This document shows positions 8,927 through 21,647 of a stretch of 44,433 bases of DNA, one piece after another. The notes below the pieces were generated by a model. It had not been told where the DNA came from, ran no database searches, and saw nothing but the letters and a program-made list of their open reading frames with translations. Within the stretch, counting starts at the first letter, position 1. Each line of letters opens with the position of its first letter. Position numbers and translations under genes: made by a program. This DNA comes from Pseudoalteromonas sp. T1lg75 (GTDB lineage: Bacteria; Pseudomonadota; Gammaproteobacteria; Enterobacterales; Alteromonadaceae), in assembly GCF_002964705.1 (NCBI RefSeq), contig NZ_PQCD01000019.1, positions 1 to 44,433 of the forward strand, written 5' to 3'.

Positions 8927-9385
8927 TTAACTTGCCGACTGGCTGGCCGACTGAGCCGCCAACTTGGCTTTAATAAAGTCGTTGTGGGTGACATAGAGCA
9001 AGTCGGCCACACGACGCACCACATGCTCCTCATGTTTATCCAGCTCACCGTCCGCATAAGCCAGCTGCCACAATAGTTGCACTATTTCCACCCTTTGCTC
9101 GGCACTGGTGTGGTCATTGATCTGCTTGGAAAAGCGAAAATAGTCAATGGCCTCGTCCAAGTCTAGGGTGGCGGCTTGGATCAGGGTGCTGACTTGCGCT
9201 TGGTCCAGGGCAAAGTACTTTTGCAGTAAGGCCTGTAACACCTCTTGCTCTTGCGCCTGTAGCTCGCTGTCGGCGCGCATCACCTCGATTAACAAGGCGG
9301 CTACGGAGATATTAAAATCCGGTAACTGCGGCTGCTCAGAGATTGCCGCTAGGGAGGTAAAGAACTGCTTAATATGCTCTAACAT
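8927..9385 (-). CDS. TerB-like (tellurite resistance/co-chaperone DjlA N-terminal type) protein
   Basis: The protein has 152 residues, is all alpha-helical and acidic, and shows two TerB-type repeats with their acidic signatures: LIEVMRADSELQAQEQE and LLWQLAYADGELDKHEE. In TerB these acidic turns bind divalent metal. No signal peptide is present. I take the ATG at 9385 (MLEHIK); longer in-frame starts exist up to 9442 but lack a ribosome site. It is followed at ten bases by the Crp-like regulator. The biological role of lone TerB-like proteins is unclear. Confidence 0.83.
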   Translation of the reverse strand: MLEHIKQFFTSLAAISEQPQLPDFNISVAALLIEVMRADSELQAQEQEVLQALLQKYFALDQAQVSTLIQAATLDLDEAIDYFRFSKQINDHTSAEQRVEIVQLLWQLAYADGELDKHEEHVVRRVADLLYVTHNDFIKAKLAAQSASQSAS

Positions 9386-9405
9386 GGCAGGGCCCTCGGT
9401 AAGTG

Positions 9406-9420
9406 TTACACTCACTGTAA
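9406..9420. promoter_or_regulatory. Short inverted repeat in divergent promoter region
   Basis: TTACA-CTCAC-TGTAA lies between the TerB-like gene (minus) and the secreted-protein gene (plus), where a shared operator would sit. No factor can be assigned. Confidence 0.3.
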
Positions 9421-9454
9421 AGGATACATGGCGTACAGACAACAGGGGCCGTTA

Positions 9455-9799
9455 ATGACATTGAATACACGCCTGCTGGCAAGCTTGTCGATCTTGCTGG
9501 CAGCCAGTAGCTACGCGCAAGCACCTGAGGGCAAGCGCGAGAAGCTTTATGACTTCGACGAAAAGGTCCATTACTACCAAACCAAGCTGGCAGATAAACG
9601 TTATCGTCTGGAAGTGGTTGCCGATGACTACCAACACTTTCAACGCCAAAGCGTGTTTTTGCTGCGTCACGCCCGCAAACTCTGTCGCACAGGCTCCTTT
9701 AAGATCCTGGTGTTTGAAGGCGTGCAGGAATACGACCGCTTCCCTACAAATCCCCGCGCCTATGAGCCCAACCTACTGACAGAAATACAGTGCGACTAG
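9455..9799 (+). CDS. Small exported protein of unknown function (CsiV-like in general layout)
   Basis: The protein has 114 residues. Residues 1-22 are a signal peptide with a likely cleavage after SSYAQA. The mature part is mixed alpha/beta with two cysteines, one in the middle (KLCRTGSF) and one at the end (EIQCD), which could form a disulfide. It is expected in the periplasm. I prefer the ATG at 9455 over 9428 because it gives a normal signal peptide and has AGGGG upstream. The gene ends three bases before the convergent hypothetical gene. I do not recognise the family firmly. Confidence 0.72.
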   Translation: MTLNTRLLASLSILLAASSYAQAPEGKREKLYDFDEKVHYYQTKLADKRYRLEVVADDYQHFQRQSVFLLRHARKLCRTGSFKILVFEGVQEYDRFPTNPRAYEPNLLTEIQCD

Positions 9800-9802
9800 A
9801 AA

Positions 9803-10408
9803 CTAGTCGCTATACCCCCACGGCGCGGCTGGCGCCGCAATGGGCTTGGTCAGGTCAAAGTCGACACGAAACTCACGCCCCTCGCGCACTAAGCGGTAAG
9901 TGAACTTTTCAGGGTAAATATACATTTGCCAGGTGTTGCCGATGGACTGGGGAATGCCCTGGGCCACAAACAGTTCTTTGGAATATTGATCCGCCGGGAA
10001 AGTCTGCACATTGGCATAGCCGGCATCCAAAGTATGACCACCATACATGGTTGACGCGTCATTCGTGCCATCTTCATGGCGGTGATCATGCTTCAAGCTC
10101 AAACCGCTGCCTGTTTTAGTGATAATCCAGGTACGTGAAGCATCCTCACCCACGTGAAAGGGAACTTGTAATTCGCGCTCTGTGCATCGACGAACATGCA
10201 TGACCAATTTCGCCTCGCTAAAACTGCTTGGACCGGCGTTATCAACGCTCACCTTCCCTTCATAGGCTTTGCCACAATGCGCCTTAATCTTGTCAAAAAA
10301 CGCATCCTGAGTAGGGATAGACACTAAAGGGGCCGGGCGTGCAGCGGCCGTGGTACTCAAAGTTATTACGGCCGCACTAATGGCAAGGGCTAATTTCATG
10401 CTGTTCAT
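9803..10408 (-). CDS. Exported hypothetical protein, 201 residues
   Basis: An N-terminal signal peptide (about 1-23, cleavage near TTAAA-RP) precedes a soluble domain with two cysteines (AHCGKA and RRCTER), probably disulfide-bonded in the periplasm. A His-rich stretch, LKHDHRHEDG, around residue 108 could bind metal, but that is inference. The family is not recognised. Two close starts are possible, ATG 10408 or ATG 10399 (MKLALA); neither has a strong ribosome site. It lies convergent to the small exported gene and about 60 bases downstream of leuD on the same strand. Confidence 0.75.
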   Translation of the reverse strand: MNSMKLALAISAAVITLSTTAAARPAPLVSIPTQDAFFDKIKAHCGKAYEGKVSVDNAGPSSFSEAKLVMHVRRCTERELQVPFHVGEDASRTWIITKTGSGLSLKHDHRHEDGTNDASTMYGGHTLDAGYANVQTFPADQYSKELFVAQGIPQSIGNTWQMYIYPEKFTYRLVREGREFRVDFDLTKPIAAPAAPWGYSD

Positions 10409-10469
10409 CCATTACAAAAATAAAGCGCCATAGTAGCGCTTTAATTATGTGTATTGCGAGTTTTTGAGA

Positions 10470-11065
10470 TTATTGCCAAGGACGCTCGGCCTGTAACTGC
10501 TGCTCAAAAGCTTCAATTTGCGGATTAAATTGCTCGGTGACGCCGATAAAGTCCAGGCCGCTAAGCAAACGCTCCTTAATATCGCCGCGTACCTCAAAGG
10601 CAATGGGCGCAAAGGCCGGGCTCAGCAATTGCTGGTTTTGCAGATCAACCTCGATATGCAAGGGCGTGTCGCCCTGCGCCAGGGCAAATAAGGCGTCGAG
10701 TTGCTCGCCGGGCAAGGTAATGGCCAGCATCTGGTTATTGGCACAGTTATTAAAGAAGATGTCGGCAAAGCTTTCGGCAATGATCACGCTGAAACCGTAT
10801 TGCTTTAACGCCCAGGGCGCGTGCTCACGGGATGAACCACAACCAAAGTTATCGCGACTCAGCAGCACGCTGGCGCCCTGGTATTGTGGATAGTTAAGCA
10901 CAAAGCTCGGATCCGGGTCACCGCTTTCCAGGTAACGCCAATCGTAAAACAAGGCCTTATCAAAACCATCACGACTGGTGGAGGTCAAAAACTGTTTTGG
11001 AATTATCTGATCCGTATCGACATTATTTTTATCCAAAGGGGCGACTAACCCAGTGTGAAAATAGC

Positions 11066-11069
<4 letters not shown>
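10470..11069 (-). CDS. leuD: 3-isopropylmalate dehydratase small subunit
   Basis: LeuD pairs with LeuC to isomerise 2-isopropylmalate to 3-isopropylmalate in leucine synthesis. The 199 residues are the usual length. The swivel-domain motif [13 protein letters not shown], which holds the substrate-binding Ser and Arg, is intact near residue 76. Its ATG overlaps the leuC stop by four bases, so translation is probably coupled. It is the last gene of leuABCD. Confidence 0.97.
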
Positions 11070-12484
<1,415 letters not shown>

Positions 12485-12490
12485 TCTCGG

Positions 12491-15111
<2,621 letters not shown>

Positions 15112-15162
15112 TTTCTGTCCTCATCCTCAGTGCCCAATGCCAAAAATATCAATGCTAGAAAT

Positions 15163-15185
15163 AAAAAACCCCGCATGTTGCGGGG
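15163..15185 (-). terminator. leu operon attenuator terminator
   Basis: On the minus strand CCCCGC-AACAT-GCGGGG is followed by TTTTTT (15168-15163). It lies between the leader peptide stop and leuA. A copy of GCGGGG inside the leader peptide (15232-15227) can pair instead with the terminator's 5' arm (15185-15180), giving the alternative antiterminator. Confidence 0.88.
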
Positions 15186-15221
15186 TCTTATTGAGTTTCT
15201 GTGTCACACACAGCCAACGCG

Positions 15222-15293
15222 CTACGCCCCGCAGTCTTGCTCTAGGAGCAGCAGAGTGAGTAGACGAGTAATTGACTGATTAATGTGCATCAT
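15222..15293 (-). CDS. leuL: leu operon leader peptide
   Basis: A 23-residue peptide reads MMHINQSITRLLTLLLLEQD then CGA. Six of seven consecutive codons (15263-15243) are leucine, including CTA codons at both ends. It lies just upstream of an intrinsic terminator in front of leuA. A ribosome waiting at the Leu codons would leave GCGGGG (15232-15227) free to disrupt the terminator. A ribosome reaching the stop would cover it and allow termination. The start may be either of two adjacent ATG codons (15293 or 15290). The ribosome site is weak. Confidence 0.88.
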   Translation of the reverse strand: MMHINQSITRLLTLLLLEQDCGA

Positions 15294-15323
15294 GGGTATT
15301 CGTTCGTTAGTAAGTTGGCTAAT

Positions 15324-15352
15324 TTTTAACACTAACCCAGGGGTCCAGGCAA
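15324..15352 (-). promoter_or_regulatory. Possible leu operon promoter
   Basis: On the minus strand TTGCCT (15352-15347), a 17-base spacer and TTAAAA (15329-15324) precede the leader peptide by about 30 bases. The match is moderate and other A/T-rich boxes nearby could serve. The rest of 15294-15517 holds no gene that I can support. Confidence 0.35.
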
Positions 15353-15517
15353 GCATAAAAAATCCAATAAAAACGAATAAAAGCCCCTCGTAAAGGAAAA
15401 TAATTCCAGTAATCCAATTAAATTGGGATATAAAAACCAAGGTGGGAATAGATAGCACAGAGACTAGCTCCGTGCTGCGGGATCCCTGCGTATATTATTT
15501 TATTTTAATGGCAGGGC

Positions 15518-16141
15518 TTATTTGCTGTTTTTTTGCGCGTAATGATAACCACCAAAGGAAATATATCTGAGTTGCCACTGCAAGCGCTCCACCAACTCCT
15601 CGCGGGCCTGGCCTTCTAAGTCCAGCGCTTCGGCACCCGAGGTAAAGACGATGGTGACCATGGCTTCGGCCTGCATATAGGCATGATGGCTATCGCACTG
15701 GGTTTCCCCTTCGAGGTAATGCGCCAGCTCCAGGATAAAGTGCTTAATCTCGCGGGCAACGGCGGAACGAAATGCCTTTGAGGTACCCGAGCGCTCCCGC
15801 AGCAGCAGTCGAAACTGGTTGGGCTGGTTATCGATAAACTCCATAAAGGTGAGCACCGAGGTGGAGATCACGCTGCCGCCAATAGCAATACGACGACGAG
15901 CCTGGCGCATCAGCTGACGCAGGGTCAAACCGGCCTCATCAACCATGGTCAAACCCAGCTCATTCATGTCTTTAAAATGGCGATAGAAAGAAGTTGGGGC
16001 AATGCCGGCTTCCCGGGCTACCTCACGCAAACTGAGATTTGAAAAACTATGCTCAGCGCTCAATTGGTTAAAAGCCGCCGCAATCAATGCTTGACGGGTT
16101 TTCATTTTTTGCTGGGCACGAACTCCGGCCATGGTTGCCAC
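15518..16141 (-). CDS. fabR: TetR-family repressor of unsaturated fatty acid synthesis
   Basis: The 207-residue protein closely resembles E. coli FabR through most of its length: [19 protein letters not shown], the helix-turn-helix [51 protein letters not shown] and [17 protein letters not shown]. FabR senses the unsaturated/saturated acyl thioester ratio and represses unsaturated fatty acid genes. Here it is divergent from a fatty acid desaturase whose promoter carries a perfect FabR-type palindrome. E. coli also has fabR next to sthA, so the neighbourhood is conserved. The start may be the first ATG or MAGVRA nine bases in. Confidence 0.95.
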   Translation of the reverse strand: MATMAGVRAQQKMKTRQALIAAAFNQLSAEHSFSNLSLREVAREAGIAPTSFYRHFKDMNELGLTMVDEAGLTLRQLMRQARRRIAIGGSVISTSVLTFMEFIDNQPNQFRLLLRERSGTSKAFRSAVAREIKHFILELAHYLEGETQCDSHHAYMQAEAMVTIVFTSGAEALDLEGQAREELVERLQWQLRYISFGGYHYAQKNSK

Positions 16142-16170
16142 CTAAGCTGATAAAAACTCAAGTCTAATAC

Positions 16171-16199
16171 TTGACGCTAAGAGATTGAACCTCTATTTT
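16171..16199 (+). promoter_or_regulatory. Desaturase promoter
   Basis: TTGACG (16171-16176), a 17-base spacer and TATTTT (16194-16199) lie upstream of the desaturase. The FabR palindrome begins at the next base, so a bound repressor would cover the transcription start. Confidence 0.65.
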
Positions 16200-16217
16200 A
16201 GCGTACACTTGTACGCT
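16200..16217. promoter_or_regulatory. FabR operator
   Basis: AGCGTACA-CT-TGTACGCT is a perfect 8+8 palindrome and matches the known FabR recognition sequence (AGCGTACA half-site). It lies between the fabR and desaturase starts, 14 bases before the desaturase ATG. Confidence 0.88.
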
Positions 16218-16231
16218 GAGATTTTTTATTA

Positions 16232-17362
16232 ATGAAAAAACCACCTCTTTTATGGCTTAATGTGCTGTTTTTCAGCCTATCCTTTTTGGCCGCGATTACC
16301 CTGGTTCCCTGGTACGGTATAACCCATGGCTACAGTGCTACCCACTGGTGGGCCTTTGTCGCCTGTATGTTTTTCGCCGGTCTTTCAATCACCGCCGGAT
16401 ATCACCGTTTGTGGGCCCATAAAGCCTATGAGGTGCACCCAGTTATTGAAGTTATCTTTGCACTCGGCGGCGCCTTTGCCCTGCAAAACAGCGCCCTGCA
16501 TTGGAGCAGCGATCACAGGGTACACCATGGTCAGGTGGACGATCCGGTCAAGGATCCCTATGCCGCTACCCGAGGTTTCTGGTATAGCCATATCGGCTGG
16601 ATGCTGCGCGATTATCAGGGCGAAGCCTACGGCAATTACAGCAATGCCCGCGACCTGCAACGCAACAAGGTAGTGATGTGGCAACACAGACATTATATGA
16701 AGTTGGTGGTCTTGATGAATTTAGGCCTGCCCTTGCTCCTGGGGGTTATTTTTGGCGACATCATCGGCATGTTGTTACTGGCGGGCTTACTGCGCCTGGT
16801 GTTATCGCAGCACTTTACCTTCTTTATTAACTCCCTGGCGCATATTTGGGGCTCGCGTCCGTACACACAAAAAAATACCGCCCGTGATAATGGCGTGCTG
16901 GCACTGCTTACCTATGGCGAGGGTTACCATAACTTCCATCATATTTTTGCCAGCGATTACCGAAATGGCATCCATTGGTGGCACTACGACCCGACCAAGT
17001 GGATGATCCGCACCTTTGCCTTCCTCGGGTTAGCGAAGAAACTAAAACGCACACCCATAGAGCGCATCGAACAGGCCAAGGCGCAAACCCTGCTGACTAA
17101 AACCAAGGTCGAACTTGCCGCCAAGGAAGTCGCTCATGATAAACTAGCGCTACTGCAAAACGAGTATGAGATCTTGCTGAAAAAACTGCAGCATTTTTGC
17201 CAGGTAAAGAAGCAGGTACTTGAAGCGAAAAAGAATTCGATGCTGCAACAATGCGAAAAATCCGCTTTAATGAAGCAATATCATGAATTAGAAGATGCGT
17301 GGCAAACGCAAAAGCAGGCCTGGTTAGCGTTAAATACACGCTTGCTGAAGGCCCATAGCTAA
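16232..17362 (+). CDS. Membrane acyl-CoA/acyl-lipid desaturase with C-terminal coiled coil
   Basis: The enzyme would introduce a double bond into fatty acyl chains with a di-iron centre at the membrane. The three histidine boxes are present: HRLWAHK (near residue 58), HRVHHG (near 95) and HNFHH (near 234). Four hydrophobic segments are visible at the N-terminus and near 145-185. Residues about 280-376 form a charged Lys/Glu/Gln-rich helical extension, probably a coiled coil, that delta-9 desaturases of the minimal type lack. FabR repression is indicated by the operator at the promoter. sthA follows after 33 bases on the same strand, so a shared transcript is plausible. Confidence 0.92.
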   Translation: MKKPPLLWLNVLFFSLSFLAAITLVPWYGITHGYSATHWWAFVACMFFAGLSITAGYHRLWAHKAYEVHPVIEVIFALGGAFALQNSALHWSSDHRVHHGQVDDPVKDPYAATRGFWYSHIGWMLRDYQGEAYGNYSNARDLQRNKVVMWQHRHYMKLVVLMNLGLPLLLGVIFGDIIGMLLLAGLLRLVLSQHFTFFINSLAHIWGSRPYTQKNTARDNGVLALLTYGEGYHNFHHIFASDYRNGIHWWHYDPTKWMIRTFAFLGLAKKLKRTPIERIEQAKAQTLLTKTKVELAAKEVAHDKLALLQNEYEILLKKLQHFCQVKKQVLEAKKNSMLQQCEKSALMKQYHELEDAWQTQKQAWLALNTRLLKAHS

Positions 17363-17395
17363 ATTTGCCAGGTATCAAAGGGTAAAGGAGTGAGC

Positions 17396-18826
17396 GTGGC
17401 TAAACAAACCACAAGTAAGAAGAAACCCGAGGCGTCATATCAGTATGACGCCATTATTATTGGCACCGGACCGGGGGGCGAAGGCACCGCCATGAACCTG
17501 GCCAAGAGCAATAAAAAGGTGGCAGTGATCGAACGCCAGCGTGCCGTCGGCGGTGGTTGTGTGCACTGGGGAACCATTCCTTCAAAAGCCCTGCGTCACT
17601 CGGTCAGCCGTTATATCGAATACAAGGCCAACCCCTTATTCAATATCTCCGAGCGCCCTAGTCGCCTGACCTTTGGCGATATCTTGAGTCATACCAGTGC
17701 GGTGATATCCAAGCAGTCGAACTTGCGTAGCAGCTTTTATGAACGCAACCGCATCGATCTCTATCAGGGTGATGCCAGCTTTATCGATAAGCACACGGTG
17801 CAGGTACAACACCTGGACGGAACAATCGAGCAGTTGAGTGCGCCGACCATAGTGATCGCCACCGGCTCGCGTCCATATCGCCCGACGGAAATCGACTTCA
17901 ATCATCCGCGCGTCTATGACAGCGACACCATATTAAACCTGAAACACGACCCACAGCGCATTCTAATCTATGGTGCCGGTGTGATTGGTTGTGAGTACGC
18001 TTCTATTTTCAAAGGCTTAGGCACCAAGGTCGACCTGGTTAACACCCGAGATCGGCTGTTGGCCTTTATGGATGACGAGATCTCCGATGCTCTGAGCTAT
18101 CACTTTTGGAACAGTGGCATCTTTATTCGCCATAACGAAGAGTTCGAGCGCGTCGAAGCGCGCGATGACGGCATCATTATGCATATGAAGTCGGGTAAGC
18201 GTGTTAAGGCCGATTGTCTGCTCTTTGCCAATGGCCGCACCGGTAACACCGACACCTTGAATCTAGGTGCAGTCGGCTTAAAAGCCGACAGCCGCGGCCA
18301 GCTAAAGGTCAATGAAAGCTACCAGACCGATGTCGATAATATCTATGCGGTCGGTGATGTGATTGGCTACCCCAGCCTGGCCAGCGCCGCCTTTGACCAA
18401 GGCCGTATCTGTGCCGATGCCATCGTTAAAGGGGAATGTAACGAAAAGCTGATCATCGATATCCCTGCGGGTATCTACACCATTCCGGAAATGAGCTCGG
18501 TGGGTAAAACCGAACAGCAGCTTACCGCGGCGAAAATTCCTTACGAGGTGGGTCGCGCCCAATTTAAACATTTGGCGCGGGCGCAAATTGCCGGCACCGA
18601 TGTGGGCAGCTTGAAAATTTTATTCCACAGCGAAACCAAAGAAGTACTGGGTGTGCACTGCTTTGGCGAGCGTGCCTCAGAGATCGTGCATATCGGTCAG
18701 GCTATTATGGAACAGAAAAATGGCGGTAATAATGTCGAGTACTTCGTCAACACCACCTTTAACTACCCGACCATGGCCGAAGCCTACCGTGTGGCTGCAC
18801 TGAACGGTCTTAATCGCTTAGTTTGA
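17396..18826 (+). CDS. sthA: Soluble pyridine nucleotide transhydrogenase
   Basis: SthA (UdhA) moves reducing equivalents between NADPH and NAD+ without energy input. The protein belongs to the FAD disulfide reductase superfamily: FAD site [15 protein letters not shown](P) site [11 protein letters not shown], and FAD site [10 protein letters not shown]. The redox-active cysteine pair is replaced as usual for SthA ([17 protein letters not shown] has one Cys). I choose the GTG at 17396, because AGGAG ends at 17390 and overlaps an earlier GTG; this gives 476 residues. E. coli also has fabR next to sthA. Transcription probably continues from the desaturase. Confidence 0.95.
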   Translation: MAKQTTSKKKPEASYQYDAIIIGTGPGGEGTAMNLAKSNKKVAVIERQRAVGGGCVHWGTIPSKALRHSVSRYIEYKANPLFNISERPSRLTFGDILSHTSAVISKQSNLRSSFYERNRIDLYQGDASFIDKHTVQVQHLDGTIEQLSAPTIVIATGSRPYRPTEIDFNHPRVYDSDTILNLKHDPQRILIYGAGVIGCEYASIFKGLGTKVDLVNTRDRLLAFMDDEISDALSYHFWNSGIFIRHNEEFERVEARDDGIIMHMKSGKRVKADCLLFANGRTGNTDTLNLGAVGLKADSRGQLKVNESYQTDVDNIYAVGDVIGYPSLASAAFDQGRICADAIVKGECNEKLIIDIPAGIYTIPEMSSVGKTEQQLTAAKIPYEVGRAQFKHLARAQIAGTDVGSLKILFHSETKEVLGVHCFGERASEIVHIGQAIMEQKNGGNNVEYFVNTTFNYPTMAEAYRVAALNGLNRLV

Positions 18827-18860
18827 TATAGATTAAGAAAATACTCTCTATAAACATCAA

Positions 18861-18884
18861 AATGGGCCTTGTGCCCATTTTTTA
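18861..18884 (+). terminator. sthA terminator
   Basis: AATGGGC-CTTGT-GCCCATT followed by a T run. Confidence 0.88.
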
Positions 18885-18957
18885 TCATTCAGCCCTTGTT
18901 CAACTGTAAAATTCTTGTAAACTCGATGATATAAGAAGAAAAAGTTAGGAAAAGGGA

Positions 18958-20334
18958 ATGAAAATACGTGCATTTGGTCTGTGTGCTGCATTAAGTTTGG
19001 CAAGTTTCGCCACATTCGCCGATTATTCCAGCGCTCAGAAAGATCTCCAAAATGAAGATTATACTGCAGCCTTCTCTGAATTTAAGAAGCTCGCCGAGCA
19101 AGGTCACCCGCAGGCCATGTTCGAGTTGGCCAAGCTGTATGAACAGGGAAAGGGAACCGACGCCGACATTTACAGCGCTTTTTCTTGGTATATGCTCGCC
19201 CTGGATTACGGTAACGAAGATGCCAAAGATCGCTATCGTGATATCCGCCGTGAAGTGCCTTCTCGTAAAGACGGTAAAGATCACTACAAGGCTCTGTCTT
19301 ATAAATTCGGCTATGACAAACACCAGAGCACCATGGCACCGATTGAAGATAAATCCGGTCACGATGCTCGTTATATCACGGTTAAGCAAAGAGTTAACCC
19401 GACCTATAACGATGATGCCGGCATTCAAAGTGCGTGGGCCACGGTCAGTTTTGACGTTAATCAGCAGGGTAAAGTCATTAACGAGCGGGTGATCGCCTCC
19501 TTCCCGAAAGGGGTTATCGATGACGCCGCCTTAGAAGCCATCGCCCAGTGGCAATACAATGTACCGAATGACTACAGCGGTGAACCGCAAGCGGTGTTCG
19601 ACCTCACCCACACCTTCGAGCTACAAAGCAATAAGAGCAATTATCGCCGCGAATATAAGTCGCAATTGGCGGAGTACTCACAAAAGCTTAAGGCACTTGC
19701 CGACAAGGGCAATAACTACGCCCAGGCTCGTTATGCCATGATGCTGGAAGCCGACTTGGTCGAGAACAGCAAAGACCATTATCTGGATTGGTACTATCGC
19801 GCCGCCATTAACGGCAACTATGATGCGCAACTATGGCTGGTTCGCTGCTTCGAATATGGCACCGCCTGTAAAGCCGATAAGAAAAAAGCCTATAACTGGT
19901 TAGAAGTAGCCAGCCAAAGTGGTAACGAGCGCGCCCAATATCAATTGGCCAACAAGCTGCTCGACTACGAAACGGTTCATTATGACCTGGATAAAGCGGC
20001 TAAAATTCTTAAAAAAGCGACACACCAGCAATACCTGCCGGCCATGATCGCCTACGCTAAACTGCTGGCATTTGCCGAAAAAGAATCGATCCGTGACTAT
20101 GAAGAAGCGGTTAAATACGCCGAGCTTGCCCGCGCCGAAGCACCGGATAACCCGGTCCTGCTTTCCGTGTTAGGCGTTGCTTACAGCGAATTGGGACGCA
20201 TGCAGCAAGGTGAAAAATACCTGCGCCAGGCCTATGACGAAGCCAAACGCCGCAACTGGCCGACGCAAAATTACCTGGAACTGATGGAAGGCCGCGCCTC
20301 CATGATGGCCAACGGCACCAGCCTGATTTACTAA
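18958..20334 (+). CDS. Exported Sel1-repeat protein with internal TonB C-terminal-like domain
   Basis: The protein has 458 residues. Residues 1-21 are a signal peptide. Residues about 24-90 are Sel1/TPR-type helical repeats (QGHPQAMFELAKLYEQGKG). Residues about 150-225 look like a TonB C-terminal domain (AWATVSFDVNQQGKVINERV, then AALEAIAQWQYNVP). More Sel1 and TPR repeats follow to the C-terminus (NGNYDAQLWLVRCFEYGTA). The probable place is the periplasm. TonB-C domains outside TonB often bind envelope partners. The embedding between two helical repeat arrays suggests a scaffold, which is inference. AAGGGA lies just before the ATG. The gene stands alone and ends at a bidirectional terminator shared with hemE. 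Confidence 0.85.
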   Translation: MKIRAFGLCAALSLASFATFADYSSAQKDLQNEDYTAAFSEFKKLAEQGHPQAMFELAKLYEQGKGTDADIYSAFSWYMLALDYGNEDAKDRYRDIRREVPSRKDGKDHYKALSYKFGYDKHQSTMAPIEDKSGHDARYITVKQRVNPTYNDDAGIQSAWATVSFDVNQQGKVINERVIASFPKGVIDDAALEAIAQWQYNVPNDYSGEPQAVFDLTHTFELQSNKSNYRREYKSQLAEYSQKLKALADKGNNYAQARYAMMLEADLVENSKDHYLDWYYRAAINGNYDAQLWLVRCFEYGTACKADKKKAYNWLEVASQSGNERAQYQLANKLLDYETVHYDLDKAAKILKKATHQQYLPAMIAYAKLLAFAEKESIRDYEEAVKYAELARAEAPDNPVLLSVLGVAYSELGRMQQGEKYLRQAYDEAKRRNWPTQNYLELMEGRASMMANGTSLIY

Positions 20335-20352
20335 AGGCTCGCTAACAGATAC

Positions 20353-20379
20353 AAAAAAGCCCGCAGCTGCGGGCTTTTT
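20353..20379. terminator. Bidirectional terminator between Sel1 gene and hemE
   Basis: GCCCGCAGCTGCGGGC (20359-20374) is flanked by six A and five T, so it works in both directions. Confidence 0.9.
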
Positions 20380-20398
20380 CTTTTTTATCTTTAAATGC

Positions 20399-21463
20399 TT
20401 ACTTATGGTATTGCGCACTCAGCTCATGCACGGCATTGATAAAGGCGCCGGCGTGCTCAGGATCAACATCCGGAGTAATACCGTGACCCAGGTTGAAGAC
20501 ATGGCCACTGCCATGACCAAAACCGGCCAGAATCGACGCTACTTCTTCACGAATGCGCTCAGGCGAAGCATGCAGCATAGATGGGTCCATGTTGCCCTGC
20601 AGTGCCACCTTGTCTCCTACACGGCGCTTGGCATCGGCAATATCTATGGTCCAGTCCAAACCAATGGCATCACAGCCGGTCGCGGCAATCTTCTCGATCC
20701 ACTGGCCACCGCTCTTAGTGAACAGGGTAACCGGTACCTTACGACCGTCGTTTTCACGGATTAAGCCATCAACAATCTTGTGCATGTAGCGCAATGAAAA
20801 CTCTTCGTAATCGCGTGGACTTAATACCCCGCCCCAAGAGTCGAAGATCATCAATGATTGTGCACCGGCTTTTACCTGAGCATTCAAGTAGCTGGTAACC
20901 GAGTCAGCTAGCTTGTCCAGCAACAGGTGCAGAGTTTTAGGCTCGGCAAACGCCATTTTCTTAATTTTACCAAAGGTTTTGCTCGAGCCGCCCTCAACCA
21001 TGTAGGTCGCCAGGGTCCAAGGTGAGCCAGAGAAGCCGATTAAGGGTACTTCACCCTTGAGTTCGCGACGAATGGTGCGTACCGCGTTCATCACGTAGCC
21101 CAGCTCGTCTTCCGGATCGGGAATGGCGATCTTGGCCACGTCGGCATAACTTGTTACTGGGCGTTCGAATTTAGGACCTTCACCGGTTTCAAAGTACAAG
21201 CCCAAGCCCATGGCATCGGGAATGGTGAGAATATCGCTGAATAGAATCGCGGCATCCAAAGGATAACGACGTAATGGCTGTAAAGTTACCTCACAAGCGA
21301 GCTCGGCATTTTTACATAAGCTCATAAAGTCCCCGGCCTGAGAGCGGGTAGCGCGATACTCTGGCAAATAGCGACCGGCTTGACGCATCATCCATACCGG
21401 CGTTTTATCAACGGGCTGTTTAGCTAAGGCACGTAAATAACGATCATTTTTCAATTCGCTCAT
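20399..21463 (-). CDS. hemE: Uroporphyrinogen decarboxylase
   Basis: HemE removes four carboxyl groups from uroporphyrinogen III to give coproporphyrinogen III in heme synthesis. From the ATG at 21463 (MSELKND) it has 354 residues, the same as E. coli HemE. Signature motifs are [17 protein letters not shown] near the N-terminus, [12 protein letters not shown] with the catalytic Asp, [17 protein letters not shown], and [12 protein letters not shown] near the C-terminus. A longer start seven codons upstream is possible but unlikely. hemE is next to rsd in E. coli as well, although there they share orientation; here they are divergent. Confidence 0.96.
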   Translation of the reverse strand: MSELKNDRYLRALAKQPVDKTPVWMMRQAGRYLPEYRATRSQAGDFMSLCKNAELACEVTLQPLRRYPLDAAILFSDILTIPDAMGLGLYFETGEGPKFERPVTSYADVAKIAIPDPEDELGYVMNAVRTIRRELKGEVPLIGFSGSPWTLATYMVEGGSSKTFGKIKKMAFAEPKTLHLLLDKLADSVTSYLNAQVKAGAQSLMIFDSWGGVLSPRDYEEFSLRYMHKIVDGLIRENDGRKVPVTLFTKSGGQWIEKIAATGCDAIGLDWTIDIADAKRRVGDKVALQGNMDPSMLHASPERIREEVASILAGFGHGSGHVFNLGHGITPDVDPEHAGAFINAVHELSAQYHK

Positions 21464-21548
21464 GGCATAACTCTTTCGGTTCAAATTTTAATTGGGCGGG
21501 ATTCTACCATAACCTAGATTCACTATGATGAAATAGATCATGGAAATG

Positions 21549-21572
21549 CACATTTGTGCGTCAGCAAATGTG
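21549..21572. repeat. Inverted repeat upstream of hemE
   Basis: CACATTTG-TGCGTCAG-CAAATGTG is a perfect 8+8 inverted repeat about 85 bases upstream of the hemE start, on the hemE promoter side. It may be an operator or a transcript hairpin; nothing more can be said. Confidence 0.45.
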
Positions 21573-21612
21573 AAGCTTGATAAAAAAATGTAAATTTTTT
21601 TGTTAAAAGAAC

Positions 21613-21641
21613 TTGCAACGCTTATACGACCTTGGTATAAC
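21613..21641 (+). promoter_or_regulatory. Promoter of candidate small RNA or rsd leader
   Basis: TTGCAA (21613-21618), a 17-base spacer and TATAAC (21636-21641), pointing to a start near 21648. No protein gene begins before the terminator at 21728. Confidence 0.55.
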
Positions 21642-21647
21642 TAATGC

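Noticed and set aside
15222..15458. 78-residue hydrophobic protein upstream of leuA
   Set aside because: Only its last 23 codons form a meaningful unit (the leader peptide); the upstream part lies in A/T-rich promoter sequence and has no ribosome site.
15484..15516. Terminator of fabR
   Set aside because: CCCTGC and GCAGGG are complementary but separated by a 21-base loop without a following T run, so the call is too weak to list.
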